From Sphingobacterium gobiense (GTDB lineage Bacteria; Bacteroidota; Bacteroidia; Sphingobacteriales; Sphingobacteriaceae), in the NCBI RefSeq assembly GCF_002980575.1, contig NZ_PVBS01000001.1:1798001-1862000 (forward strand): DNA of 64,000 nt, written 5' to 3'. A program made the position numbers and the translations under genes. The notes under the pieces are model-generated. The model was given only the letters and a program-made list of their open reading frames with translations, searched no databases and was not told the origin of the DNA. This document shows positions 42,605-52,087 of the stretch, in pieces. Numbering within the stretch: position 1 is the stretch's first letter; each line of letters starts with the position of its first letter.

Positions 42605-43666
42605 CTAGTTCGACATATATTTTAGGACTGATACATGTGATTTGAACGCTTGTCCGAACGATTTGAATTCGAAATACTTTATTTGGAATTCATGACATGT
42701 TTGTTGTACAATTTTGTTAATTTCGGGATAGTGTACATGACTTACCCTCGGAAATAAATGGTGCTCGATCTGAAAATTCAATCCACCGAGCAACCAGGTC
42801 AACACTTTGTTCTTCGTGGCAAAATTCGCTGTCGATTGAAGTTGATGGATCATCCATTCTTCTTCCACTTTATCGGCCTCTATAGTTTTAAATTCCGTTT
42901 CAGAAACGACGTGAGCAAGCTGGAATACCGTCGCCAAACAGATCCCACATACCATCCCTGCAATCATCAACCCTACCAAGGTAGGCAGCCACCCCACTAA
43001 AATGACCGGTACAACGACAAATATACCGAGGTGACCTATCTTACTTATCCAAAAGATAAATTTCTCTCTTAGCGGAAAAGGAAATCTATCGGATTTTCTA
43101 CCAAGTCGCTGGCGGAAATACTTTTCATAGTCCTGAAAAAAGATCCATGCTAAATAAGACGCTCCGTAGAGGAACATAAAATAGAAACGTTGATACTTAT
43201 GATGTTTCCTCAAGTTTTGGTCGTGGTGTACGCGCATAAACTTAATCTCAATATCGTGGTCCTCACCCTCGATATTGGTGTAGGTATGATGTGCGATATT
43301 ATGCTTCAGTTTCCAGAAATAAATATTACCCCCCACCAAGTTCAAGCTATAGGAAAGAAATGTATTGACCCTTGTATTACGGGAAAACGAATTATGTCCC
43401 GCATCGTGCATGATGTTAAATCCTATCGCCGCAAAATTGACTCCCAAGACTATACACAGGAGGACACCAATCGCTACAGGTAGCTGCATGAACACCAATA
43501 ATATATAGAGAGAGGCTAGCGAAGCCAAAAGAATAACCGCTTTGAGGATGATTCTCCAATCGCCCGTCCGCGGTTTTCCACTGGTATTAAAATAATTGTT
43601 TATTCTTGTTTTTAATGACTTTGAAAATAATGTATTTACATTGTTAAATTTAATTGTTGATTTCAT
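42605..43666 (-). CDS. Membrane fatty-acid desaturase (linoleoyl-CoA-desaturase type)
   Basis: 353 residues. The three histidine boxes are HDAGHN (about 87-92), HNIAHHTYTN (about 123-132), and QIEHHLFPRVSH near 305, where Q-x-x-H-H replaces H-x-x-H-H as in front-end desaturases. Hydrophobic helices lie at about 45-85 and 205-250. These enzymes oxygenate membrane fatty acyl chains using di-iron and an electron donor. Its closeness to the cold-shock gene fits a membrane-fluidity role. Confidence 0.92.
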   Translation of the reverse strand: MKSTIKFNNVNTLFSKSLKTRINNYFNTSGKPRTGDWRIILKAVILLASLASLYILLVFMQLPVAIGVLLCIVLGVNFAAIGFNIMHDAGHNSFSRNTRVNTFLSYSLNLVGGNIYFWKLKHNIAHHTYTNIEGEDHDIEIKFMRVHHDQNLRKHHKYQRFYFMFLYGASYLAWIFFQDYEKYFRQRLGRKSDRFPFPLREKFIFWISKIGHLGIFVVVPVILVGWLPTLVGLMIAGMVCGICLATVFQLAHVVSETEFKTIEADKVEEEWMIHQLQSTANFATKNKVLTWLLGGLNFQIEHHLFPRVSHVHYPEINKIVQQTCHEFQIKYFEFKSFGQAFKSHVSVLKYMSN

Positions 43667-44031
43667 GGTATTGTAACGATATTAAAAATGCTGAACGGCA
43701 ATTCCGGTCAACTGATTATTTCTTCTTTTTGCTGAACACATTGACTATCGTATCCTTCGATGTCGTGTACTTGTCTTGTTGGTAAGAGGATTGTGTTTTT
43801 ACGTGCTTTAAAGAGAAAGGATTACCGGTAAGCAACCGAAAATTTCAGGATAAAACAGTATGTTTTATTTTATTCAATCTGCTGCGTGGGTTAAGTAAAA
43901 TTGCAGACCTTTTTTTAAAGATAAGAATAATAATTGGTATTCAGCATATTATATCGTTAAAATTGTAAAGCTTCGGCTTCCTAGAGTCACGGGATCAGGT
44001 TCGAAAAATCCACAAATTGGAACGCTTATAA
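43667..44031. other. Intergenic region without a recognised gene
   Basis: About 365 bases, AT-rich near 43900. It should hold the desaturase promoter. No tRNA, riboswitch or open frame of note was seen. The stretch around 43990-44020 has a weak T-arm-like GGTTCGAAAAATCC but no tRNA body. Confidence 0.4.
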
Positions 44032-44060
44032 AAAAAGCCGTCTCAATGAGAACGGCTTTT
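44032..44060 (-). terminator. Terminator of the cold-shock gene
   Basis: AAAAGCCG-TCTC pairs with GAGA-(A)-CGGCTTTT through a 3-nt loop; on the minus strand the stem ends in six T, about 20 bp past the cold-shock stop. Confidence 0.8.
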
Positions 44061-44080
44061 ACAATATATGCAAGAATAAC

Positions 44081-44272
44081 TTAGATTAACTTCACATTTA
44101 CTGCACTTGGGCCTTTCTGCCCGTCTTGTACCTCGAACGATACATGATCACTCTCGCGGATATCTTCTGTAAGTCCCGACGAATGAACGAAGATCTCGCG
44201 ACCTCCTTCACTTGGAGTGATAAATCCGAAACCCTTAGTTTCGTTAAAAAATTTTACTATGCCTTCTTTCAT
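44081..44272 (-). CDS. Cold-shock protein (CspA family)
   Basis: 63 residues, one OB-fold cold-shock domain with RNP1 KGFGFITP and RNP2 IFVHSSGL, ending SFEVQDGQKGPSAVNVKLI. It chaperones single-stranded RNA/DNA. A long AT-rich leader of about 130 bp before the start (to 44411) agrees with the thermosensitive leaders of csp mRNAs, though I cannot show this. A strong terminator follows. Confidence 0.96.
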   Translation of the reverse strand: MKEGIVKFFNETKGFGFITPSEGGREIFVHSSGLTEDIRESDHVSFEVQDGQKGPSAVNVKLI

Positions 44273-44411
44273 GGCGATTAAATAAATAAAAAAAATAATT
44301 AATTGATGTAAATGTACAATAAATTTTTTAACAAAAAATTATAAAAAAGATTATTACATCGAACTGACATTCATTCCACGTCAATCCATTATTTAGCTCA
44401 TGCTATCCGTA

Positions 44412-44759
44412 CTATACCAGTGACAAGATCGCGTTCATATCAAATGGTTTTGCAAGAAATACGTCAGCTCCAGCGTCCGTGGCTATTTTCTCACCCTCAT
44501 AACTAGCAGATATGCATATAATATATGTTTCTTGCAGTTCAACGTGACTACGCACTTTATGTATCAGCTGTTCTCCACTCACTTCGGGCATCCACAGGTC
44601 AACAATCAAAACATCCGGTTTCTCTTTTATCAACCTTTCAAATGCGCGGGCGCTACGGGATTCAGCTATTATTTCCGCGTCAGTAGACTCGAGTATCAAT
44701 TTTAATACATCTATAATTCCCGCATCATCATCACAAATAAAGATTTTTTTCCCATCCAT
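44412..44759 (-). CDS. Single-domain response regulator (receiver)
   Basis: 115 residues: acid pocket CDDD (residues 9-12), phospho-acceptor Asp54 in LIVDLWMP, and Lys104 in FLAKPFD. Residues for a full receiver domain are present but no output domain, as in CheY/Spo0F types. It may receive phosphate from the PAS kinase 2 kb away; this is only a guess from proximity. Confidence 0.92.
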   Translation of the reverse strand: MDGKKIFICDDDAGIIDVLKLILESTDAEIIAESRSARAFERLIKEKPDVLIVDLWMPEVSGEQLIHKVRSHVELQETYIICISASYEGEKIATDAGADVFLAKPFDMNAILSLV

Positions 44760-45004
44760 TGTTCCTTCGTTACTAGCAAATATTTAATCCAATATTCTCC
44801 TTAAATCAACAATCGACAGATCAATAGATGTCGACTATAAACTTCATCAAGTGAACGGATGAAAAAACGAATAGTTGTATTGAACATTAAAGAAGCGTAT
44901 TTAGCGCATAGAACAGGTATCTTTTCGTTCTCCTATCGCGCTATGACACCAAGCATTTCGGCACTACTATTGTAGAGGACATTGAACATGATTTTAAATA
45001 AAGA

Positions 45005-45481
45005 ATGAAAAACTATTTCTTACTATGTGCTATCGCGCTAGGCTCGTGCGTAGGCGATGGCAGTCGAAACGACGAAGATATAAAAAGGATTGATGAAGAT
45101 ACCATCCGTACGGTGGCAAGTAGACCGCAACAGAACAAATCTTATTGTTTTATCCGAACAGAAGGTACTGACCAACAAGATACGACAAATGTTACGTTTA
45201 CTATAAATGGTGATAAGGTGGAAGGCGAGATGAACTGGATACCAAAAGAAAAAGACAGTCGTAAAGGGATCTTACTGGGAACTATTTCTGACAATGAGAT
45301 TACGGCCATGTGGAATTACATGCAGGAAGGCACGAGGGATTCGATGAGAGTGGCTTTTAAACTGGTTTCCAACCAACTAACTCAAAAGCCATTGACGATA
45401 AACGCCACGACTGGCATACAGGAGACTGATGAGGCAGCAGACTATACGGTGATATATATATCGGAAAATTGTAAGGATTAA
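45005..45481 (+). CDS. Hypothetical lipoprotein
   Basis: 158 residues: short lipoprotein signal MKNYFLLCAIALGSC with Cys15, then a small beta-rich domain with YCFIRTEGTDQQDTTNVTFTINGDKVEGEMNWIPKEKDSRKG and GILLGTISDNEITAMWNYMQEGTRDSM. The pattern looks like the calycin-type small lipoproteins of Bacteroidota; no firm family. Confidence 0.65.
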   Translation: MKNYFLLCAIALGSCVGDGSRNDEDIKRIDEDTIRTVASRPQQNKSYCFIRTEGTDQQDTTNVTFTINGDKVEGEMNWIPKEKDSRKGILLGTISDNEITAMWNYMQEGTRDSMRVAFKLVSNQLTQKPLTINATTGIQETDEAADYTVIYISENCKD

Positions 45482-45515
45482 GCAAATTTGGCAAGCTCCT
45501 AAACGGGAAACCTGG

Positions 45516-46034
45516 TCACGTATCCTTTTTTTCAAAAGTAAAGTCTTTTGCATGCTCGTCTTCAATCACTTGATCATCTTTATCTAATTGAAAAAGTTTA
45601 TCCTCCCCTATTTTTAACTTCAAATCCGTGTCCGTACCTTTAAGATGAATAATGGACGCATTTTCAATTAATTTAAATGGACCATTGTCTTCTATTTTCT
45701 TGTTTTTCCCTAAGTATTCACTGCTGATTCGGAATGTATGATTGTTGTTAATAACGATTATCGTGTGTACCCCATCACAATCTCCACAAGGAAGTGTAGC
45801 TTCATAAGTGCCTTCGAACTCGGAAGGATTAACAGACACATCTGTTGTCGATTCATCGTCCTGCGCTGCGGAATTTCCCGAGTGTCCCTGACGCTCAGCA
45901 GGAGTGTCTGTAGCTGCTCCGTCTTCATCTCGGGGTTTTGATAAATCGACACATGCCGAGAACAAGAAAGATAAGAAAAGAAAAAATGTTAACCTATGCT
46001 TGATAATCGTCAGTGTTTTTGCTGTTATAATCAT
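45516..46034 (-). CDS. NlpE-like copper-homeostasis/stress lipoprotein
   Basis: 172 residues: lipobox region FLFSACVD (Cys28), a low-complexity acidic linker to about 70, then an NlpE N-domain (EGTYEATLPCGDCDGVHTIIVINNNHTFRISSEYL). The CGDC pair at 83 and 86 matches the CxxC of NlpE, which senses copper or outer-membrane lipoprotein stress in E. coli. A Cpx system is not expected in this phylum, so the downstream signalling route is unknown. Confidence 0.85.
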   Translation of the reverse strand: MIITAKTLTIIKHRLTFFLFLSFLFSACVDLSKPRDEDGAATDTPAERQGHSGNSAAQDDESTTDVSVNPSEFEGTYEATLPCGDCDGVHTIIVINNNHTFRISSEYLGKNKKIEDNGPFKLIENASIIHLKGTDTDLKLKIGEDKLFQLDKDDQVIEDEHAKDFTFEKKDT

Positions 46035-46088
46035 AATGGTAGTCTATTTACATGTATAAAAAAGAAATTTTCAATTACTTAGTGGCTT

Positions 46089-46511
46089 TTAGGCAAATCC
46101 TCTACTTGGCTTTCTTTTAGACAGCATAGCCGACAGAACGACTTGTGAAATAGAAGATAATAATGTTTGCACGGAGCAATACTTAGAAATCAAAAATTGC
46201 CGTAATTTAACACCTCGCTCCTCCTTACTTAGATTTTTTTCGCAATCGTCGCAAATAAGTAGGAAGGCACTTTCTGGGAAAAGGTTTTTCAGGTCTTCTA
46301 AACTAAAGGACGCTTGATTGCACCACCCCTCATAATCTATAAGAAGGACATCTGGCTGTTCGTAACGCGTTTGGCAGAGCCCCAAGTCTTCCCCTAATAG
46401 GGAGTCCCATAAAACTTCCATCTCGCCATCACCCTCCTCTTCGAGCAATAATCTATAGGCGATGCGCAATCGCTTATTATTGCTAACAATTCCTACTGTT
46501 ATCCTTTTCAT
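46089..46511 (-). CDS. Degenerate receiver-like protein
   Basis: 140 residues with the layout of a response-regulator receiver (ITVGIVSNNKRLRIAYRLLLEEEG, then VLLIDYEG with Asp59), but the usual acidic pair after strand 1 is replaced by SNN, and the conserved Lys is only weakly placed in KYCSVQTLLSSIS. Two cysteines (LICDDCEK) are notable. It probably does not bind Mg2+ normally. It lies 54 bp from the NlpE-like gene; weak family assignment. Confidence 0.55.
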   Translation of the reverse strand: MKRITVGIVSNNKRLRIAYRLLLEEEGDGEMEVLWDSLLGEDLGLCQTRYEQPDVLLIDYEGWCNQASFSLEDLKNLFPESAFLLICDDCEKNLSKEERGVKLRQFLISKYCSVQTLLSSISQVVLSAMLSKRKPSRGFA

Positions 46512-46610
46512 GTCAAATGTATAATCGTATCCTTATTTTTCCATTCGTATGCTTTTTTCCTCAGTATTTCGTCATCATCGGAATCGGATATTTCTGAACT
46601 ATGCTGAATG

Positions 46611-47048
46611 CTAGTTAATCGTTTTAACTAGCTGCGCTTTCGTCAATTCCTTCTCTGTCACTACCTTTCGCAACCTATCACTTGTAAAACGGTGTTTGTG
46701 CTTTGTGTAATGAATCTCGATTCCTTCCTTTAAACAATAATCTTTTCCAGGAAAATGAGAAATGCTTCCTTCTACAAACCGAATATCGATGGGTAAGGAC
46801 TGTAACATATCCAACAGCTCTTCGTCCGATCCGTAGGGAATAATTTCGTCTACGTATCGACAACCTTCCAGTTTTATGAAGCGCTCAACAATGGTTTGTG
46901 CTGGATGCAGCCTACTTTGATCCCTTTCTGCGGTATCCGTTTTTAATCCGATAATTAAATGGTCACAGTATCGCTTGGCCTCTTCCAACATAACGAGATG
47001 GCCTAGATGTAACAGATCAAATTCACCAAAAATAATTCCTACTTTCAT
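46611..47048 (-). CDS. TagD-like cytidylyltransferase, copy 2
   Basis: 145 residues of the nucleotidyltransferase family of TagD and RfaE/HldE C-domain: the nucleotide motif GEFDLLHLGHLVMLEEAKRYCDHLIIGLKTD holds HxGH (HLGH), and SDRLRKVV is the ISSTxxR-like second motif (here TSDRLR). The 40-bp spacing to the other TagD-like gene and their shared motifs indicate tandem duplication. It activates a polyol or sugar phosphate, perhaps for envelope polymers. A glycerol-phosphate partner is not visible nearby. Confidence 0.82.
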   Translation of the reverse strand: MKVGIIFGEFDLLHLGHLVMLEEAKRYCDHLIIGLKTDTAERDQSRLHPAQTIVERFIKLEGCRYVDEIIPYGSDEELLDMLQSLPIDIRFVEGSISHFPGKDYCLKEGIEIHYTKHKHRFTSDRLRKVVTEKELTKAQLVKTIN

Positions 47049-47087
47049 TTTTTTCTATTAAGTCTTGTTATTCTTTTGCAAAATCCG

Positions 47088-47567
47088 CTAAGCATTCAGC
47101 CGTTGTAATGGTAACGTTACATTCTCTTTTAGATGTACGATGGAAACCGGTCCCTCGTGCTGTTTTTCTGCGATAATTTTACGTAATGATGAACTGGAAA
47201 ATCGGTTCTCCCTACGATTGAAATAAAGCTCAATACCTTTTTCTTCACAGTACTTCCGTCCAGTAAAATTTTTGTCCTTATACTCATCTCCTAGAATTCT
47301 TACATGAATTTTATAGGAACGGAGTATATCTTCCAAGTCTTGCTCTGTCGCATATGGGATAACTTTGTCGACATGTTTACAGCCCCTTAACTGCATATAG
47401 CGTTCAAACACCGTTTGCGTGGGCTTATTTTTCTCCGGGCGGTCCAAAGTAGGGTCGGTCTGCACCCCGCAGATAAGGAAGTCGCACTGTTCCTTAGCGT
47501 CTTCAAGCATTTTAATATGTCCTGCGTGTAATAGATCAAAAGCAGAAAAAGTTATTCCTATTTTCAT
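47088..47567 (-). CDS. TagD-like cytidylyltransferase, copy 1
   Basis: 159 residues: SAFDLLHAGHIKMLEDAKEQCDFLICGVQTD with HxGH (HAGH), PTQTVFERYMQLRGCKHVDKVIPYATEQDL, LGDEYKDKNFTGRKYCEEKGIELYF, and FSSSSLRKIIAEK as the SSxxxR motif. Closer to classical glycerol-3-phosphate cytidylyltransferase (TagD) than copy 2, which lacks GDEY-like residues (it has VEGSISHF). Stays in one operon with the next gene. Confidence 0.85.
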   Translation of the reverse strand: MKIGITFSAFDLLHAGHIKMLEDAKEQCDFLICGVQTDPTLDRPEKNKPTQTVFERYMQLRGCKHVDKVIPYATEQDLEDILRSYKIHVRILGDEYKDKNFTGRKYCEEKGIELYFNRRENRFSSSSLRKIIAEKQHEGPVSIVHLKENVTLPLQRLNA

Positions 47568-47774
47568 TGTAAAATTATTTTAGTTTCAATTTCATCTGTT
47601 CAATTATCGATGCTTTAAAGTTTGTCATAGGTATATATAGAACACGCTTAGTGGAATCTCGTTTTGAAAATTTTCTTTTTTGTTGCTTTTTATGACAGAA
47701 AGCTTACTTTTTTAGAAAATTCTATCAGAAGCAAAAAAAAGAGAACTAATTCGACCACTAGACGTTAATTCATG

Positions 47775-47801
47775 TGGGGGAAATGAATAATATCTCCCCC
47801 A
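47775..47801. promoter_or_regulatory. Hairpin upstream of the trehalose operon
   Basis: TGGGGGA and TCCCCCA form a 7-bp GC-rich stem with a 13-nt loop, ending 32 bp before the treY-malQ ATG. It has no T run, so it is more likely an operator or 5'-leader structure than a terminator. Confidence 0.4.
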
Positions 47802-47833
47802 TCTCTAGATAACTTATTTTTAGCGAAACGGCA

Positions 47834-50800
47834 ATGAACATATCGAGCGGCACGTACCGTATCCAATTTAATGAGAATTTCAATTTTCAGCATTTGGAGC
47901 GGGTTATAGACTATCTGAGTAGTCTTGGCATTGACACCATTTATGCGTCCCCTATTCTACACGCTGTCTCTGGCAGTCTACACGGCTATGACAGCACCGA
48001 CGTTAACTCCATTAATCCCGAATTAGGCACATTAGACCAGTTAGAAAAACTTAAAACACGTCTTACTCAACTTAACATAAAATGGTTACAGGATATCGTT
48101 CCGAACCACATGGCCTACCATCATGAAAATAGTTGGCTAATGCATACGCTGGAATATGGCGAAATCTCTCACTACAGCAGCTACTTCGATACAACGTACA
48201 GCAGCGCGTTATTCAAAAAAGGTAAGCTCATGGTTCCCGTTCTTGACAAGGAAATTAACGAGGCCATCCTATCAGGCGAAATTGCAGTTGCTTTTGAAAA
48301 TCACGCGTTATATATTACTTATTTCAATCATCGGCTTCCTGTCAATCCGGCCGCCTACGGTGATATACTGGGTGATTTATTATTATTAGTCCAGCCTGAT
48401 TTCAATGAAATTGTTCATTATCTTGATACAAAACCAAATTATAACCACTCCGAGGAATGGTATCGGCATCGGGAAAAGATATTTGCTTCTATGCATTCAT
48501 TGCCTCACCGAGAGCGCTTTGACCGGCACTTGTCCCATATTAATAACAATAAGGAAAAAATACGGAAGATACTGTCCAAGCAACATTATCGGCTCTGCCA
48601 TTGGAAAGAAACAGATCAACGCATAAATTATCGACGTTTCTTTACCGTCAATGGATTGATTTGTATGAATGTACATCATGATGACGTATTCAAAGACATG
48701 CACCACTTTCTTGGAGAACTGCGCTCTAAACAGATCGTTGAGGGATTCCGTATCGATCATATTGATGGCCTCCACAACCCCGCAAAATACACTAGGGACT
48801 TACGGAAACTGTGTGGCCCGGACACCTATATCGTCGTGGAAAAAATATTAGAAAAGGAGGAGGAACTTCCCCGTGATTGGCCAGTCCAGGGCACAACGGG
48901 CTATGACTTTTTAGCTTTATGCAATAACCTACTCACCAATTCCAAAAGCGAGAACCTTCTTTCCAATTTATACGAAAAACAAGTTGGAAATAGTGGTTCA
49001 ATAATGGAGCAACAAATAACAAAGAAACGATATATTCTATCACAACATATGCTGGGTGAAGTCGAAAACTTATGTGCGTTTTTTGTGACTCTGGATCTGA
49101 ATTGCGATGATAATATGTTTGATATGGAAGAACTCGGGGAGGCCATCCGAGAATTTCTAGTCTACTTTCCGGTATATCGTGTTTACGAGGAGACCTTTCC
49201 ATTTAGTCCAGACGTTTATGCAACGGTAATGAACGTTTTTGACATGATGCGGCAAAAAGGCGTCCGAGAAGCTGACAGACTGCGACATAGTATCGAACGG
49301 GCACAGCATGAGCCGAATCAGTCCTATCGAAAAAAAGCCATGGCTTTTTTCCATCGTTGCATGCAATTCACTGGTCCTGTCATGGCAAAGGGCGTTGAAG
49401 ATACACTCATGTACACCTATAATCGATTCATTGTCCATAATGAGGTGGGTGATCACCCAGAAAATTTTGGTATATCTATTCCGACTTTCCATGAAGCCAT
49501 GCGAAAACGACAAGCAAACTGGCCCTCTTCGCTCAATGCCACGGCTACCCACGACACTAAGCGCGGCGAAGATGTAAGAGCTCGTCTTCAGGTGCTGTCA
49601 GCCTGGCCAGAAGCATGGGAAGAACAAGTTAATGTCTGGCATAAAATTGTAACGGCACAATATAAGGCAGATCCCCCACACCCTAACGACGTTTATTTTA
49701 TTTATCAAACGATGTTCGGATCGTATCCCATGCCGAATTCTCCCGACGATGATTTCGAGAATCGGTTTTTAAATTATCTAACAAAGTACTTACGGGAAGG
49801 GAAAGAACGTTCCGATTGGGCGGCACCAAATAAGACATACGAACAGAGCATACATCATTTCGTCCAATTTTTACTAGATAAGAAAGGATCTTTCTTTTCG
49901 GTCTTTCATGCCTATTTAAAACGCATGGTGGATTTTGGAATAATGAATTCGTTGATTCAGGTCTTACTAAAATACACATGCCCGGGCGTTCCAGACACTT
50001 ATCAAGGAACGGAGCTCTGGGACTTAAGTTTTGTGGATCCCGATAACAGACGTCAGGTTGACTACATTACCAGAAACAACTATCTGCAGGAAATCGACGA
50101 GGTGGACACAAATCATATTCTTCCGGTGCTCTGGGAAGAACGATATACGGGCAAGATCAAACTTTGGCTGCTGAAAACTTTACTAGCACTTCGTAAACAA
50201 TATAAACTATTATTCACCGAGGGAGAATATGTGCCTTTAGAGGTCACAGGAAAATACCGTCAGCATATACTGGCCTATGCCCGTAAGCATCAAAAAGACT
50301 GGCTAGTTGTTATCGTTCCTCTCCATCTTGCTGCTATCGACGAGCTAAGAAATGATACCGAAAACCATCTCGACTGGGAAGATACCTCGGTCGTGTTACC
50401 CAACCGACAACCTGTGCGCTGGCGCCATATACTATGTCCCATCACGGGAGAGGGCACGGCGTTAAAGTTATCTACCGTTTTTAGCGATATCCCTCTTGCC
50501 GTGGTTTGCTACAGCGAACAACCGAATCCCAGAAGCGCCGGTGTGTTGTTGCATATTACTTCCTTGCCTTCTCGTTTAGGTATCGGCGACCTCGGTCCAG
50601 CGGCATATGACTTCGTACAATTTCTCAAATCCAGCGGACAACGCTGGTGGCAAATATTGCCATTGGGACCTACTTCCAATCAACAAAATCATTCACCATA
50701 TAGCACCCGCAGCGCTATGGCCGGAAATCCCCTATTAATCAGCTTAGAAGCATTAGCGGAAGACGACTTCCTAACACCGGAAGAATTAGAAAAGGCAATG

Positions 50801-52015
50801 ATTGATAAGTGCGTACACGTTGATTTCGCAAGCGTTGAATCCATAAAAAGAGCATTGCTACATGCAGCCTTCGAACGGACAGATCTTGCTAACGATTCTT
50901 CTTTTATTTGTTTTTGTGAGAAAGAAGCTTACTGGTTAGATGATTACGCATTATTTGTCGTTTTGCAGAGCGCCTATTCGCAGGCTCCTTGGTATCTATG
51001 GCCAGAGTCGTATAAGTCTCGTAATCCAGAAGCGCTCGCTAATTTCGAAGCCCAATATCAAACGCAACTTCTGGAAGTAAAATGGACGCAATATGTTTTC
51101 TTCAGTCAATGGAAAAAATTAAAAAGATATTGTCGGGAACTTGGCGTTCGCATTTTAGGAGATGTGTCTATGTACGTGAGCCATGACTCCGCCGACGTTT
51201 GGGCACACCCTCATTTATTTTCGTTGAAATCAGATGGAAGCCTTCGGTCTGTAGCTGGGGTACCTCCAGATTATTTCAACGCGGATGGGCAACTTTGGGG
51301 TATGCCTTTATACGACTGGGAAGCACTTAAACAAGATGGTTACAAATGGTGGATGCGTCGATTATCACATAATTGCAAGCTTTTTGATAAGATTCGGCTT
51401 GATCATTTTAGAGCGTTTTCAGCATATTGGGAGGTTTCTGCCGGAAGCAAAACCGCCAAAAATGGTCAGTGGAAACCGGGTCCGGGAAAAGACTTTTTCA
51501 CCAAGATAAAATCGAAATTGGGTAAGCTGCCCTTCGTTGTGGAAGATCTGGGCGATATTGACGACGCGGTGTACGAGTTACGAGATGCTTTTCAATTACC
51601 AGGAACTAAGGTTATTCAATTTGCATTCGGCGACGACATGGCATTGTCGCCTCATATTCCACACCATTACGACCGAAATTTCTTTGTGTATACCGGTACA
51701 CACGATAATAATACCGTAATGGGTTGGTTCAATGAAGAGTTGGATGATGCGGCCAAGGAACGGATTTCGATGTATACATCCATTACTACCAACGAAACAA
51801 ATATCGTTGATATGATGTTGAAAATGATATATGCTTCGGTAGCGGATACGGCAATCGTGCCTATGCAGGACCTTCTATCCCTTCCCGGAACACATCGCAT
51901 GAATAATCCGGCAAGGGCTATAGGTAATTGGAACTGGATAGCACCGCACGATGCTTTTCATGACCGTGTCAAAACAAAACTACGTGACCTCATGAAATTA
52001 TATGACCGGATATGA
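47834..52015 (+). CDS. treY: Fused malto-oligosyltrehalose synthase (TreY) and 4-alpha-glucanotransferase (MalQ)
   Basis: 1393 residues, two enzymes in one chain. The N-terminal ~890 residues are TreY (GH13): GTYRIQFNENFNFQHLERVIDYLSSLGIDTIYASPIL, the nucleophile region GFRIDHIDGLHNP (about 305), the acid Glu in IVVEKILEKEEELP (about 335) and the third Asp in ATATHDTKRGEDVRARL (about 573). From about 898 to the end is MalQ (GH77): AGVLLHITSLPSRLGIGDLGPAAYDF, PPDYFNADGQLWGMPLYDW, KIRLDHFRAF (nucleophile, about 1189), VVEDLGDI (acid) and GTHDNNTVMGW. It converts the reducing end of glucans to a trehalosyl end and remodels short chains left over. Operon: this, GlgX, TreZ. Confidence 0.93.
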   Translation: MNISSGTYRIQFNENFNFQHLERVIDYLSSLGIDTIYASPILHAVSGSLHGYDSTDVNSINPELGTLDQLEKLKTRLTQLNIKWLQDIVPNHMAYHHENSWLMHTLEYGEISHYSSYFDTTYSSALFKKGKLMVPVLDKEINEAILSGEIAVAFENHALYITYFNHRLPVNPAAYGDILGDLLLLVQPDFNEIVHYLDTKPNYNHSEEWYRHREKIFASMHSLPHRERFDRHLSHINNNKEKIRKILSKQHYRLCHWKETDQRINYRRFFTVNGLICMNVHHDDVFKDMHHFLGELRSKQIVEGFRIDHIDGLHNPAKYTRDLRKLCGPDTYIVVEKILEKEEELPRDWPVQGTTGYDFLALCNNLLTNSKSENLLSNLYEKQVGNSGSIMEQQITKKRYILSQHMLGEVENLCAFFVTLDLNCDDNMFDMEELGEAIREFLVYFPVYRVYEETFPFSPDVYATVMNVFDMMRQKGVREADRLRHSIERAQHEPNQSYRKKAMAFFHRCMQFTGPVMAKGVEDTLMYTYNRFIVHNEVGDHPENFGISIPTFHEAMRKRQANWPSSLNATATHDTKRGEDVRARLQVLSAWPEAWEEQVNVWHKIVTAQYKADPPHPNDVYFIYQTMFGSYPMPNSPDDDFENRFLNYLTKYLREGKERSDWAAPNKTYEQSIHHFVQFLLDKKGSFFSVFHAYLKRMVDFGIMNSLIQVLLKYTCPGVPDTYQGTELWDLSFVDPDNRRQVDYITRNNYLQEIDEVDTNHILPVLWEERYTGKIKLWLLKTLLALRKQYKLLFTEGEYVPLEVTGKYRQHILAYARKHQKDWLVVIVPLHLAAIDELRNDTENHLDWEDTSVVLPNRQPVRWRHILCPITGEGTALKLSTVFSDIPLAVVCYSEQPNPRSAGVLLHITSLPSRLGIGDLGPAAYDFVQFLKSSGQRWWQILPLGPTSNQQNHSPYSTRSAMAGNPLLISLEALAEDDFLTPEELEKAMIDKCVHVDFASVESIKRALLHAAFERTDLANDSSFICFCEKEAYWLDDYALFVVLQSAYSQAPWYLWPESYKSRNPEALANFEAQYQTQLLEVKWTQYVFFSQWKKLKRYCRELGVRILGDVSMYVSHDSADVWAHPHLFSLKSDGSLRSVAGVPPDYFNADGQLWGMPLYDWEALKQDGYKWWMRRLSHNCKLFDKIRLDHFRAFSAYWEVSAGSKTAKNGQWKPGPGKDFFTKIKSKLGKLPFVVEDLGDIDDAVYELRDAFQLPGTKVIQFAFGDDMALSPHIPHHYDRNFFVYTGTHDNNTVMGWFNEELDDAAKERISMYTSITTNETNIVDMMLKMIYASVADTAIVPMQDLLSLPGTHRMNNPARAIGNWNWIAPHDAFHDRVKTKLRDLMKLYDRI

Positions 52016-52087
52016 AGAACGATAGGTGAATAAGCTTGATAGCATCCCCATTGAAAGAGAAATTATACAAATGAAAAATATAAAAAA

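Noticed and set aside
43985..44025. tRNA-like T-arm GGTTCGAAAAATCC downstream of the desaturase gene
   Set aside because: Only the T-loop-like piece is present; there is no acceptor stem, D-arm or anticodon arm around it, so it is chance similarity or a very old fragment at best.
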